The position numbers and the translations under genes were made by a program. Under the pieces are notes generated by a model that saw nothing but the letters and a program-made list of their open reading frames with translations, had not been told where the DNA came from and did no database searches. Shown here one piece after another: positions 39,901-51,800 of a stretch of 64,000 nucleotides of DNA. Position 1 is the first letter of the stretch; the number at the start of each line of letters is the position of its first letter. Source of the stretch: Eudromia elegans (Eukaryota > Chordata > Aves > Tinamiformes > Tinamidae); the NCBI GenBank assembly GCA_003342815.1, contig PTEX01000055.1, forward strand, positions 248,001 to 312,000. Direction: 5' to 3'.

Positions 39901-42900
39901 AAGCAGTTTGCATCAGGTAGAGAAGGTGGGAACAGCCTCGTATGGCCAGACCCCTTCATCCATCAAAGCCTAGAAAATACATTTAAACACACACTCACCC
40001 AGTCGACACGTCTGTGGGTCAGTATTCCAAGGCATTGCGAGCTTGGGCTTTTTCCATACCACTTTTTGGGCTGTGTGAACACTCATGACCAAGCTTACTG
40101 TTTAAAAACAGGAAAATGAAGATGGAGAGGAAGTGCACACTAATACCCACACCAGAACTGCATGCCGGGACGAGGGGGAGGGAAGCTCTGGTTTCCTCAG
40201 AGGCTTTGACACGCTCGGCCACAGAGTGAATGACAAACCAGTCAGGAAACAAACCTTTTACAGCGCAACACTATAAACCATCAATAACAGACTTAGAGCT
40301 AATTAACACTTACCGACAAAACACACACGCCACCCGCAAATCACAGGTGAGGACACTGTTTCTCTGCTCTTACGAAAAGAGAGCACTTCTAGGCTTTCAA
40401 AGCATTCACAAGTTCAAGTTTATGTACAGAGGGTAGAAAAGACACCGGCAATTTTCCTGTGCATTTAGCATTAACTTCACAAAACGCCTGCTGCAGCCCT
40501 GCAACACCTCTCCTGCACATTGGGTAGGACATGAACCCCCAACAGCCCAGGTAAGCATCCACATCCTTCACTGGCATTTTCATAAAGGGAAATTGCAATG
40601 CAAGATCTCAGCACAAAAAGAACGCTCTGCAGACAAACCCCCATGCCAAGGCAGCAACTTCTGACTCGGCTCCATGCAGCAACTGCAAACAAAACACACC
40701 ACAATATAGTAAAGCAGGCAGGAGCTTACTAATGCAACAGCGCAGCAGTTATTTTAGAAGTTATTTTAAACTGCTTTTACCATGAATAGAGAAGGAGAAT
40801 CCAGACTGTCACCCTTCAATATCCTGTTGCCAACTTTGGAATCAAATTGAGGAAAAAAAAAATCTGTAGTTACAAAGTTTACTTGATTAAAAATGATCCA
40901 TTCAAGGGCATCAAACTGTATGGATTTCTACTAGTAACAGAAAAAAAAAAATGCAACAACCAGTAACACAAGAGAAGATTAAAAAATATCATGGAAGAAC
41001 TAGCACTACAACCAGAGGAGGGCTGTAGACAGGAATAGTTTTGCCTCAAATCACACCAATAAAATAGCATTCCTCTTCTACTGTGTTACTGTCTTGTGCT
41101 AAATACAGCTTTTGTCCCTATGCACGTTCAGCTGGGAAAGTTTGCTGTGTCACACACTAGATAGATGGGGAGTGGAAATAAAAATATGATTTTTCTTTTA
41201 GCCGTTTTGGTTAACTGGCCTTACTTTGGAATTTTCCCTTTTAAGAATTCTTCATAGTTGAAGCTTGAAACATCTGCACAAAAGTGTTTTGTTTCCATGA
41301 ATAAAGACAGTCATACATTCACAGAGCTAAACCAGACACTAGTATGCAAACTTTCCTTGTGGAGCATACATGAAAACAAAAGCAATAGGGAAGGGAAATA
41401 AAATGTTAAAACCAGAGTTCACAAACATTTAGAAACAAAAAATACAGTGACATATTTTGCAATGGCAAATACAAACTCTGTCAGGCCAAACAATTTGCAA
41501 GCACAAAATAAAAAGATGCTGTCAATTCTAGGAAACACAGTATGCAAATTTGCAAGAAGGCTTGCATATATGCTAAGCATATTACAAATGGCACCTAAAC
41601 TCTTTCTTTAGATCCTAATGACACTGACTTGCGTTGTTTAAGAGACTTCCATTCTGCTGATCCAAAGGTTAGTTTCTAGCATCTTAGTTTCATATCAGGT
41701 CTTACAACAGGGGGGGAAAAAAAAAAGCTTTAGAAGGGCAGGCATATTTTTTGCGCTGAACATTTCAAAGTGAGGCCAAGGCCTCTGCCATAATCTGCTG
41801 TATCGGATCTGAAATCCATGTGTTAACCACAAGAACTGATAAACAAGAGAGAAGTGGAAGCTGGGGGGAAAGCGGTCTTAGAACAAGGCTAAAGACTTTC
41901 AGTTTTTTAAACAAATTCAAGAGTTCAACATACTCTCGCTCTGTCCATAAACCACTTCATTCATTAGGAGAAGATGGTCTCATTGCTACTACTACTGAAT
42001 TCAATAGGCCGTTTATTTAGCAGCTCTCTCTGTAAAGTATGTGCTCTCTCCCATTCACTCCGCTGTTGACAGCAGTAATGAAATTTTGTACATACCACTG
42101 GCTCTATTATAGTTCACCAGCAACTGGCTGTCTGCCCCAGCCTTCTTATCGGCATGCAAGATAAAAAGACCAGCCAAACAGGCCAGCTGAAATTGCAGTG
42201 GGCAAAGAAAAGCGGAGGGAGGGCTAAGTAAAAGCTTAATGAGTAGAAATCAAATGTTTTAGTGCTCCTCACATACTACAAAGCCTAGAGAAGAACAAGG
42301 CAGGGTCAACATGAAACAAATTCAATAGTTTTCAGAAGGACTGCAGCTTAAACGTCAACCCAGCTCTCCTAGAAAACTTGAATTCTACATTTAATATACG
42401 TAAAGACTGTGCACCAATAGCTCAGACCACCTAATACGGAAGTGAGAGAAAAAGCAGGAGACTGAGAAAATAAATAGCTGCATCCGGGCATTGGAAGGGG
42501 AGCTCGTGAACACCCAAGACCACCTCTCTATCCTGGCTCCAGCAGACATGAAGTCAGCACCAGGTCCAGAACAAAATTAAAGTTCCCCGTTGCAAACAAT
42601 AACGGGAGTGGAAGGCAACATCCTTTAATTATGAGATCTCATGTAAGCAGTGCAGGCTGAATACGAGTGGTTCCCATTTCTTCTTTGCCTTCTGGTGCTG
42701 GGAGCTTTCCAACTCCCTTCAATGCCTTAGGCTCAGGGAAGAGGAAATTGGCTAGTTTTTCACTGCCTCCCTTCTGGTAGCCTCATTCCACGTGGGCTTT
42801 GGTTAACCCTTCTCTGAATTTCTACCCACCCAGACAAGCCTGCAGAAGAAGGTTGGTTTTATTGAAGAGAATAAATAAATAAATATCCCTCCGATAGGAT

Positions 42901-44100
42901 CTCCTACAGAATGGGCGCAAGCAGATGTAGACCTTAACCTTCCTCCCTTGTCAGTCAGGTTAAAGCCAAGAAACTCTTCCTTCCCAGTAGAGCAGCATGC
43001 TCTTCTGCAGGGTTTTTAGGCTCTCTCATCTTCCGCTTTATAACACTGCTACAAGGAGCTTCTAGTTAAGCACTTCTCGTGCTGTGTGACATTAACAGCC
43101 CGTAGTTTTATTTACAATGTTTTATTTCACCCCACCAACACGACAAGACTTTTTCACCCACCAAGAATGTTTTGAATTAGCAGACCAAACAATTCTGGCA
43201 TTTCAACAAGCAAACAAAAGGCCTTAAGAGGACAAAGCTAGAGAAGGATCCTGAAGAGGCAGTGACAGAAACAGAAAACAATGTTTCAAATGCCTACTTA
43301 TTTTGATGGAAGCTGGTAATTGGTTCACCCCTACGCCCAGAAAATGAGAGCAACAGCAACTTTGGAGGGATAACAAAAGAATTTCTAGCATTTCTTTTGA
43401 ACCTTTTGCATAGCGGGTTTGTGCCAGGAAAGGTGCATTAACAGGTTAGCCATAGTACAGCCTTTCCTACTGTGGGAATCAAGGAACACGTGTTGTTTCA
43501 AGTATCACAGCTCCCGGAGCTCTCTGGATAACACACGAATATCATCATCATGCTTGTGCGGAAGCCTCTGATGCCAAGCCCTTCTAGCAGGCAAAGAGCT
43601 TCAGTAACACTGTGCTTGACAGATTTGGTTGTATTAAAATAGCACTTATGTGGCTGTGTGGCAGCAACCAACCTACTGACTCATCCTGCAAGAGAAATAA
43701 CAACAGTAATTATAGATAACATAATGCGACGCCTCCCAAGAGTCTCCACAGTTCTAGTTTCTCTTTTTCAAAGTTTTCCTGTTAAATTGCTGGTGAGGAG
43801 GGGCAGCAGATACTGGAGAACCATTTCAAATGTAAATAATCAGAAAAATCTGGAGCACATTAAAAGTTTCTAGAAATATGGTATTTATCCTACGGTTGCA
43901 GTTCCAGAACCCTGTCACGGTGTGCAACTGGCATCATGCTCATGCGAGATACCTCGGGGCACGGCCGTTTCGGCAGCAACAGACACGATGCTATCAGAAG
44001 ACACAGGAGCCTTCTGCATGAGACTTTAATTTCACATGATGAGGATTTAGACAAAATAAAGCAAATTTCCTGTCCCTTTGTGGAACCCTTGCTAGCGCAA

Positions 44101-44650
44101 GGTGCAACAGCCGTGGAACGGGGAGGAGGCAGCACACGGCTGGCTCTACCCCACCTCTCCCGCGAGCCCTGGGCAAGTGAAGGGCTCTTTCCCGAGGAGG
44201 CCAGCACCTGCTCCGGGGCACGGAGCCACAGCGTTCCCCAGCACAGGAACGGCGCTCGTGGCCTCCTCTTTCCTCTCCAAGGCCACTTCCCTTGGCGGGG
44301 GGAAGGACGGGCTGGGACCACGGCCCATCCGAGCAGCCCTTCTCCCAATCCCCTCTCAGCCGCCCCGCAGTGAGTATGGCCCTGCTGCTGGGGGCGGCCT
44401 GCGCTGGGCAGGCAACCGCCACCCAAAGAGGAAGCCTCGGGTGGGCGACCCGAGTGTCCGCAGCGGCGCCACAAGAGCTCCACGGCGGCGCTGGTGGAGG
44501 CAGCTGCCGCAGGCAGCGCTGAACGTGCCACATCCCCCCTCGGCGCCACGGCCACCCGCACACAGCCCAGCACAAGGGCGTACGGGGCACGGGGCACCCG
44601 TGTCAGCAGCCCACGCTCAGGTCGACACCGCCAGCGCTCCCGCAGCCTCC
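44101..44650. promoter_or_regulatory. CpG island inside the utrophin intron
   Basis: By hand I count about 45 CpG in the 600 bases from 44101, with GC near two thirds. That gives an observed/expected ratio of about 0.7 and meets the usual CpG-island criteria. It lies about 25 kb upstream of exon 3. Open frames up to 260 codons occur (minus 43890-44672) but overlap frames on the other strand. The peptide is Arg/Pro/Ala-rich and matches no family I know, so I read it as composition-driven. The mammalian gene has an alternative promoter in this intron, hence the candidate call. Confidence 0.45.
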
Positions 44651-45803
44651 TGAAAGGCACTTTATTGTGCAAGGGGTTTTTTGTTGTTTTTGCAGAAGTT
44701 CAAAGTTAATGGGAATTTGGGCAGTTCTCAGGGTTTCACCGAGTAACAAGTACTTGCAAGATCCTGCTAGGATCATCCTTACTAGATTCTATTAGGGCTC
44801 CATATCATACTCCTAAAAAGCAAAATAAGTCTCGGGGGGCTGCTCCTGTGCTTTGGGGGCTGGGAGGAAGGCAATTTAAAAACAGAGCATCAAAAGCCTC
44901 TGCGCTGGCATATGAAATGGATAGAGTCCCGGAGGAGAGGGATCCTTTCTGCAAGGAATCATTCCCTCTCTTTCTCCACCAGCTACACCAGCAAGGTGCT
45001 GCCTAATGTCCCATTCCAGATACCACACGGGATAAAGGAGGCCTCTGCCAGCTGGAGCTGCAATCCAAACCTTGATCCCGAAAGCTAAACCCACGCTCTG
45101 TCACCTCCTACCACCGAGGGCAAAGGAGGGAAGAGAGACACAGACAGCAATCCATGAACTCCAGCTGCAGGATCCAGAGCACAACCCGCTCATTTTGGGA
45201 CTGCCACTGACCCGTGCCACAACATAGGAATCCATATTTATTCTCAGGCTTTTTAAAAATAGTATTAAGTTTCTACAACCCAGACAGTCCACTTGCATTT
45301 CCCACTTACAACATTTTATTCATCACTTTTCAAGAAAGGAAAAATAAATTAATAGACACACACAGGACAAACAGAAAATCCTGAAAGCTGTTCTGCCCTC
45401 ATAGGAACCAGTATTTCAGTATTTAGAACTTGCCACAGTCACCCAAGCTGCGGATGGGAAATTTTGTCAACCAAGAAAACAGGGCTCTTCAGACATGCAG
45501 AAAGCAATTAGGAATCCCTCATCTGTCCCCTCCATCTCTGAACAGCAAGAGCATTGTAAGGAGATCCCAAATTAAACAGACTGTCTTTTCTCAGCCCTGA
45601 AAGCCAAAAGCCAGCAAAAATCTATCAAAAGGTACCATAAAACCACACAAAAAAAACCTGTCGGCACCCTGTGATTACACAGCTGGTTACATGCAGCTTT
45701 GGGAGAGCCAGGGTGCAAGGAGCCACTCGACTGCTAGCAAGTTCTGACAAACACATGCGATAAGTCTGATTCGTCGTGGCTCAGCAGAGGCAGTCTTTTT
45801 AAA

Positions 45804-47475
45804 AATCACAGAATCCTTAAGGTTGGAAGGGACCTCTAGAGATCATGAAGTCCAACCCCCCTGCACACTCAGGGTCTCTTAGACCACATGGCACAGGGTG
45901 GCATCCAGGCAGGTTTTGAAGATCGCCAGAGAAGGAGACTCCACCACCTCTCTGAGCAACCTGTTCCAGTCAGTGCTCTGTCACCCTCACTGTTAAGAAA
46001 TTTTTCTTAAAGTTGCTGTGGAACTTTTGATGCTTCAGTTTGTGGCCGTTTCCTCCAGTCCTATTGCTAGCCACCACTGAGAAGAGGCCAGTCCCATCCT
46101 CCTCACTCCCTCCCTTGAGGTACTTGTATACACTGATGAAATCCCCTCTCAGCTTTCTCTTCTCCAGGCTGAAGAGGCCCAGCTCTCTCAGCCTTTGCTC
46201 ATAGGGCAGAGGTTCCAGGCCCTTAATTATCTTTGTAGCCCTGCACTGGACTCACTCTAGCAGCTCCACGTCCCTCCTGCACTGGGGAGCCCAGAACTGC
46301 ACACAGTACTCGAGGTGCGGCCTCACCAGGGCTGAGTAGAGGGGCAGAATCACCTCCCTCGACCTGCTGGAGACGCTCTGCTTAATGCACCCCAGGATCC
46401 CATTGGCCTTCTTGGCCACGAGGGCACACTGCTGCCTCATGGTCAACTTGTCGTCCACCATGACGCCCAGGTCCCTCTCTGCAGGGCTGCTCTCCAGGAG
46501 GTCGGTCCCCAGCCTGTAGGCATGTCTAGGGTTATTCCTCCCCAGGTACAGGACCCTACACTTGCCCTTGTTGAACTTCATGAGGTTACTCGCCGCCCAG
46601 CTGTCCAGTCTGTCCAGGTCCCTCTGGATGGCAGCGCAGCCCTCAGGGCTGTCAGCTATTCCTCCCAGCTTAGTATCATCAGCAAACTTGCTGAGGGAGC
46701 ACTCCATCCCTTCATCCAGGTCGTTAATGAATAAATTGAACAGGACCGGACCAAGGACTGACCCCTGGGGGGACACCACTAACCACAGGTCTCCAGCTGG
46801 ACTCGGCACCGCTGATTACTACTCTCTGGGCTCTGTCATTTAGCCAGTTCCTAATCCACCTCACTGTCCACTCATCTAACCCACTCTTCTGGAGCTTGCC
46901 CAGGAGGATGCCGTGAGGGACAGTGTCAAAAGCCTTACTGAAGTCCAGATAGATGACATCCACTGCTCTGCCCTCATCTATCCAGCCAGTCACCCCATCG
47001 TAGAAGGCTATCAGGTTAGTCAAGCATGATCTCCCCTTTCTGAAGCCATGCTGGCTACTCCTGAGCACCTTCTCCTCCATGTGCCTGGAAACAGCAGTCA
47101 GGATGACCTGCTCCATCACCTTCCCAGGGACAGAGGTCAGGCTCACCGGCCTGTAGTTGCCCGGCTCCTCCTTCTTGCCTTTTTTGAAGACCGGGGTGAC
47201 ATTGGCTTTCCTCCAGTCCTCTGGCACCTCCCCCGTTCTCCAGGACCTGTCAAAGATGATGGAGAGCGGCTCGGCTACGACATCCGCCAGCTCGCGCAGC
47301 ACTCTGGGGTGCATCCCATCGGGGCCCATGGATTTGTGGGTGTTGAATTTCCTCAAGTGCTCTCTAACCGAATCTTCCTCTACCCAGGACAAGTCTCCAT
47401 CCCTCCACTCCTCTTCTCTTTTCTCTATGAACTGGCATTCCAGAGGGCTGCCTTGGGTAAACACCAAAGCAAAGG
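45804..47475 (-). mobile_element. Long CR1 LINE copy with most of the reverse transcriptase, disabled
   Basis: This is the longest CR1 here (about 1.67 kb). On the minus strand it reads [97 protein letters not shown], then FADDTKLGG (FADD at 46675-46686) and the C-terminal region. Lesions are one extra base in a G run at 46767-46772 (frameshift in VSGVPQGS), a stop at 46252-46254 (LLE*VQ), and a 4-base duplication near 45967-45976 after TEH. The 5' limit is uncertain: clear homology ends near 47475, although the frame stays open to about 47572. It is in the same orientation as utrophin. Confidence 0.92.
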
Positions 47476-47940
47476 AGGATTCAGTAACTGCTTTAGAAGT
47501 GTTAGAAGAACTGTTAGAAGTGTTTCTTCCAGAATTAAAGCAGAGGGAGAGCTTTTCAGTACAGCCCAGCATTCACAGGTATCATACTGTTAGGGAAGGA
47601 GGGAGCTGTAAAACAGACCGAGCACATGAAGCAACTGAACTATCATCTGGAAAGAAACCAAGTCTCTCTCTGAACGCTGCTGTACCCACAAAGTCACAAG
47701 GAAAGAGCCAACAAGAGTGGAAAGAGAGGCTGCCAGCCTTTTCCAGGTGCAGTCTACGGCCTGAAGCGACTTGCCCTGGTGCTCACACCGGCTGGGGGCT
47801 GCTGAGGTTTGAGTAGTAGCAGTCAAGCTTGCAGACCCCTCACTCAGGTGGCTCCCCCAGGCCCCAGGGAAAGCTCATGCCCGCTGCGCCAGCGGCACAG
47901 CCAGGGAGGGCAGGATGCTCGTTTGGACCCTCAATGAGTT

Positions 47941-48260
47941 CCTTTAAATCGGCAGGCTTTGCGGGGGCATCCTTTGCTCAGCTCACGCGGAGAGCACCAG
48001 GCTCATCTACGCGAGGCCGCGCATGCGGAGGAGCGACGGCCGAGGCCTCGCCAGGCAGCGGGATCGCATTCCCGCCTTCTCCGTGTGCCGCCTCCCACGC
48101 AGCGGTCGCAGGGAGGCTTGTGGACACCCTCCCGCGACTCTCCACCCACCTGCGCTCACTGCCTCCGCCTGCCCAGGGCCTCTTCCCAAAACAACACCCG
48201 GCAGTCTGCAGTGCACTGGGGGACAGCAACGCCCCAGCACTGCTGGCATCGCCATCGGCG
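47941..48260. promoter_or_regulatory. Compact CpG island with an NRF-1-like palindrome
   Basis: The core 48001-48180 has 21 CpG in 180 bp by hand count, about as many as expected from its base content, so CpG is not depleted there. That is typical of unmethylated promoter DNA. It includes GCGCATGCGG at 48019-48028, which matches nine of ten positions of the NRF-1 consensus. It starts about 0.4 kb from the 5' end of the long CR1 copy. No TATA box or initiator can be assigned with confidence. A promoter role is an inference. Confidence 0.42.
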
Positions 48261-48810
48261 TGGCTTTGTTACCAACAGAATTACACCAGTACCAGATGAA
48301 TTAAGAACTTAAACTGAACGTGACATGTGAGACACAGGCCAAAGGGACAAGTTCTGCAAAGTCTTCCTTCATAAAAAACACACATCTCCAAGCCAGAGGA
48401 ACAAGCACAGCGATCCAAGCACAGCTTCTGCTGCAGAATTACTGTGATTCACAACAGTCCTCTGACAAATATTTACTGTCAACAGTATTTACTGGCTAAT
48501 TTAGTCCATTCATCTACTTACTAGCCAACGTCAACCCTTGAAGAGGTGGTTAAAAACACGCACACACAACACTACCAACATTTTGGATCACCCCAACACA
48601 TCCTAAACTTGAAGTATGAGCAGAAACATGTTCTAGTCAATGGTGCAAGCAATAGCTTTTCTGCTAGTCATCCCCTCTCATCCATTTTGCACTACCTGTT
48701 ACACATCCCTTCTGACATCCACCGGAACCAACCTTACATGGGCTATGTAAAAGTTCACTCCACCTTATGAAAGCATGTTAAGGCTGAAACTTTTAAATTC
48801 AAGGAGGGGG

Positions 48811-48826
48811 AAAAAAAAAAAAAAAA
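48811..48826. repeat. A homopolymer, 16 bases
   Basis: The run is preceded by GGAGGGGG and followed by CAAACACC. There is no associated element. Confidence 0.88.
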
Positions 48827-51800
48827 CAAACACCACTATCAGCTCTCAAGGCTGACGAGACACTTCAGTCTCCCCACTCCCACATGATCATTGCTTGCCC
48901 ATGAGAACAGTGATGATTAGTGCAGTAATGATCCCATCCAACCATAATAACCTTCAGCATCCTTGTCCTGCTCTGTCACTTCAATATGGAAGTTAAATGA
49001 CTTTGCTGCTCCATCATTAGGCAGATCAGTATGTTGTACCCCAGCCCAGTCCCACACAGCAGGTGCAAATCCTTAAGGATTCTCCTAGGAAGTACTGCAC
49101 GCCCCTCTGGCTTGGCCCAGGAAGGCAGCATGGAGCAGCACAGAGAATAGCACACGCCTTTCAAGACAGCAGCAACTCAGGACCACACAACTCCCCCCCA
49201 GCAAATAAACCTAAGTGAGAGCAAAGACGTGGGGGAAGCTCATTCTGGCAATAATCCCAAGCTGGGTCTCAGCCCAGCCTCCATGGGGCCGCTTCAGCAG
49301 CGAGTCAGACCACGAGTCATCGTCTCCGGCCTAGCATCTCCCTGCTGGAGAGCGCTTTACTGGCCCTCTGCTTGATTTCCAACCAAAGCCACCACACCTA
49401 AGTACTCACAGCCTGTTCCAGACCCAGCAAATGAGCAAAATAATCACAAATATCGAAATACTTGCTAAGGACTACAGTACATAGATATATAATGTACCCC
49501 TGGACACATTTAAGGTTTGTGAATCCAGCCAGGAACATCCACAGGTCTCCTCAGTTATTTTAACGACTCAATTCTGCATTCCCTCAGTAACCAGTTCCAA
49601 TGAAAAAACACTAAGGGCTCTATGATACGGTGAGTTCGATGTTTCCCCCACTGCTTTAAAAGAGGGCTGGGCAAATAAAAGCTGCTACTGCAATGCTACA
49701 ACCAGGAAGTCCATTTGGACATGCCAGAGGAGTAGTGCTGATGGGGAGGAATTCCTGACATTTTTTTACATTAGAGCCACGGCACTGGGATGGGACTGAC
49801 CTTACTTGTTTCTCAAAGCCCAAAGATGGGTCACAGAGACACTCTGGGTTTAATCTCATGCCTTTCCTTCATCCTAAATTCTACAGTCTGTTACAGAAGA
49901 GAGGAGCCGAGAGACGCGTCATCTGGGGAGACACGAGGCACAGCCACGTTCAGCAACGCAGGGTTTAGCAGGCAAACACAGGGAGAGAGGAAATGGGCAC
50001 TTCCAATCCACTCTGCTGCTTGCAGAAGGTCACTGGGTTCCGGCAGGAATCAAGAGGACCCAAGAGGTGTTTTACTAAAGGGAAAAAGGTCAAACTTGAG
50101 CTTCATGACTAAAATTGCTATAAAACACAGAAGTTCACATTGCATTTGCTACAATTTGCTCTACCCTTTAAGATCTCTATCCAATCATCAGTAGCCTATA
50201 ATCACACCAGTTTCTACCCAAAGCCCCTATGTCATTTCTTCATTTCCTATTAAAAAAGGATATTAAGTTTCATTCCAAAGAGTCCTATTGTCCTTCAAAA
50301 AGCATCAAGATAATGTTAGAGAAACGGGGCAAGTTTTGCACGTACGTAGTAGATATTTTGGACACAGCTTCACACAAACGTAGCAGAAGTCTTTCAGCTC
50401 TGTCAGCCTGAATAGTAATTCCATCAAGTTGTTTTGGAAAAACTTACAAAAATAAACAAATCAAAAATAATAAAAATAATTTCAGAATCAATAGACACAC
50501 AAAGCAACTATGCATCTCCTGTCTAAAAAGCAAGGCATGTAGTAGACCTGCTAAATTTATACCACAGTCCCAACAGGAGCTGTAAGGAAGTTATGTACAT
50601 GATGTATAAGGCTATGTGAAGTTTTGATTTCAAAACTAAAGTAACAGGAGTGAGAGTGGTGCCACCACTGCCCCAGAGCCACACAGGCCTTCGAAGGAAA
50701 GCACATGGGCAAGGGAAGAGGCAGAACCATGAAGAGCACAGGGACAAGCAGCCAGCTGCTTCCAAACTCAGATGAGACGACAGCAAGAGAAGCAGCGCTT
50801 CTCAGACACATCAGAAAGCCCATTACCTGGTTTCCTCCCGCAGCAGCAGAAGGAAGAGCGAAACCTACCTGGGGCTTCAAAGTCAGATGCCAACATCCAG
50901 AGGTGACATAAATGAAACAGAAATCAATAAGCGTGAGAAAGTGAAAACACTCATCAAGAGCCTTAAGAATGAGACTCCTCACCAGATGCACTATCCTGAA
51001 GTCTCCCAGTATTTGCAGAACTTCTCAACCACCCCTCAGGTGAGCTAATGAGGGTCCAAGGTTTTCAACAGCCCCATCTCCGACACCTCCCCCCACCGCA
51101 GCAGCGCAGCAGAGGCGGGATGCGAGCAGCGAAGGCCCCTGCCCGGGACCACACGCACGTCCAGGCGCCCTTGCACGGCGCTGCCGGAGAGGTCGCTCGT
51201 GAACCCAAGCTGCAGCAAGTCACGATGCAAGCACCAGCTACTGCAGAAGCATAGAGAGAGGATTTGCTGTCCTTCCAAGCAAACACTTAGAAAAACTACT
51301 TTAAAGGCTAGATTTTTAATGAAAATCTCAGAAGCCTCACCCTGCTGCATGGGTAACTCTCAGGAAATGCACCACTTCCAAACAGGAGTCCCAGGAGGCA
51401 GTATTTTATTCAGAGAGAGAGTGTGTGTGTATATACATGAAATAAAACTCAAACATAAAAGATAGAAGTATGTGTATATGCTTATGTTTATGTATTATAA
51501 AGATGACAGCAAAAATACCTCTGCACACTATTTTAGTTCGGATGTTTCTGTGTGATGTATTAAAAAAAAAATGAGGAAACAACCATCACTCACTATTCTT
51601 CGTCTGGAAAAGAAAAAAATACAGGCAAGGGTTGGGGGAGAAGTAAATAAAACATAACAGCAGCATCCCAGTCAAATCCACCAGCAGAAATAACTAAAGG
51701 AAATAGCAAGAAAAAACATCACAAAGTAGGAGAGGGACCAAAGAAACAACACACACAATACACATTAGCTGTGTTAGAAGTCAGTATCTAGATTAGGTTT

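Noticed and set aside
43890..44672. 260-codon minus-strand open frame as a real protein gene
   Set aside because: It lies in a CpG island, overlaps long frames on the other strand, is low-complexity Arg/Pro/Ala-rich and matches no family I recognise. Chance openness from GC content explains it.
47978..48229. Minus-strand 83-codon frame in the CpG island as exon 1B of utrophin
   Set aside because: I cannot match it to a known B-form N-terminus, and no donor in the required phase stands out.
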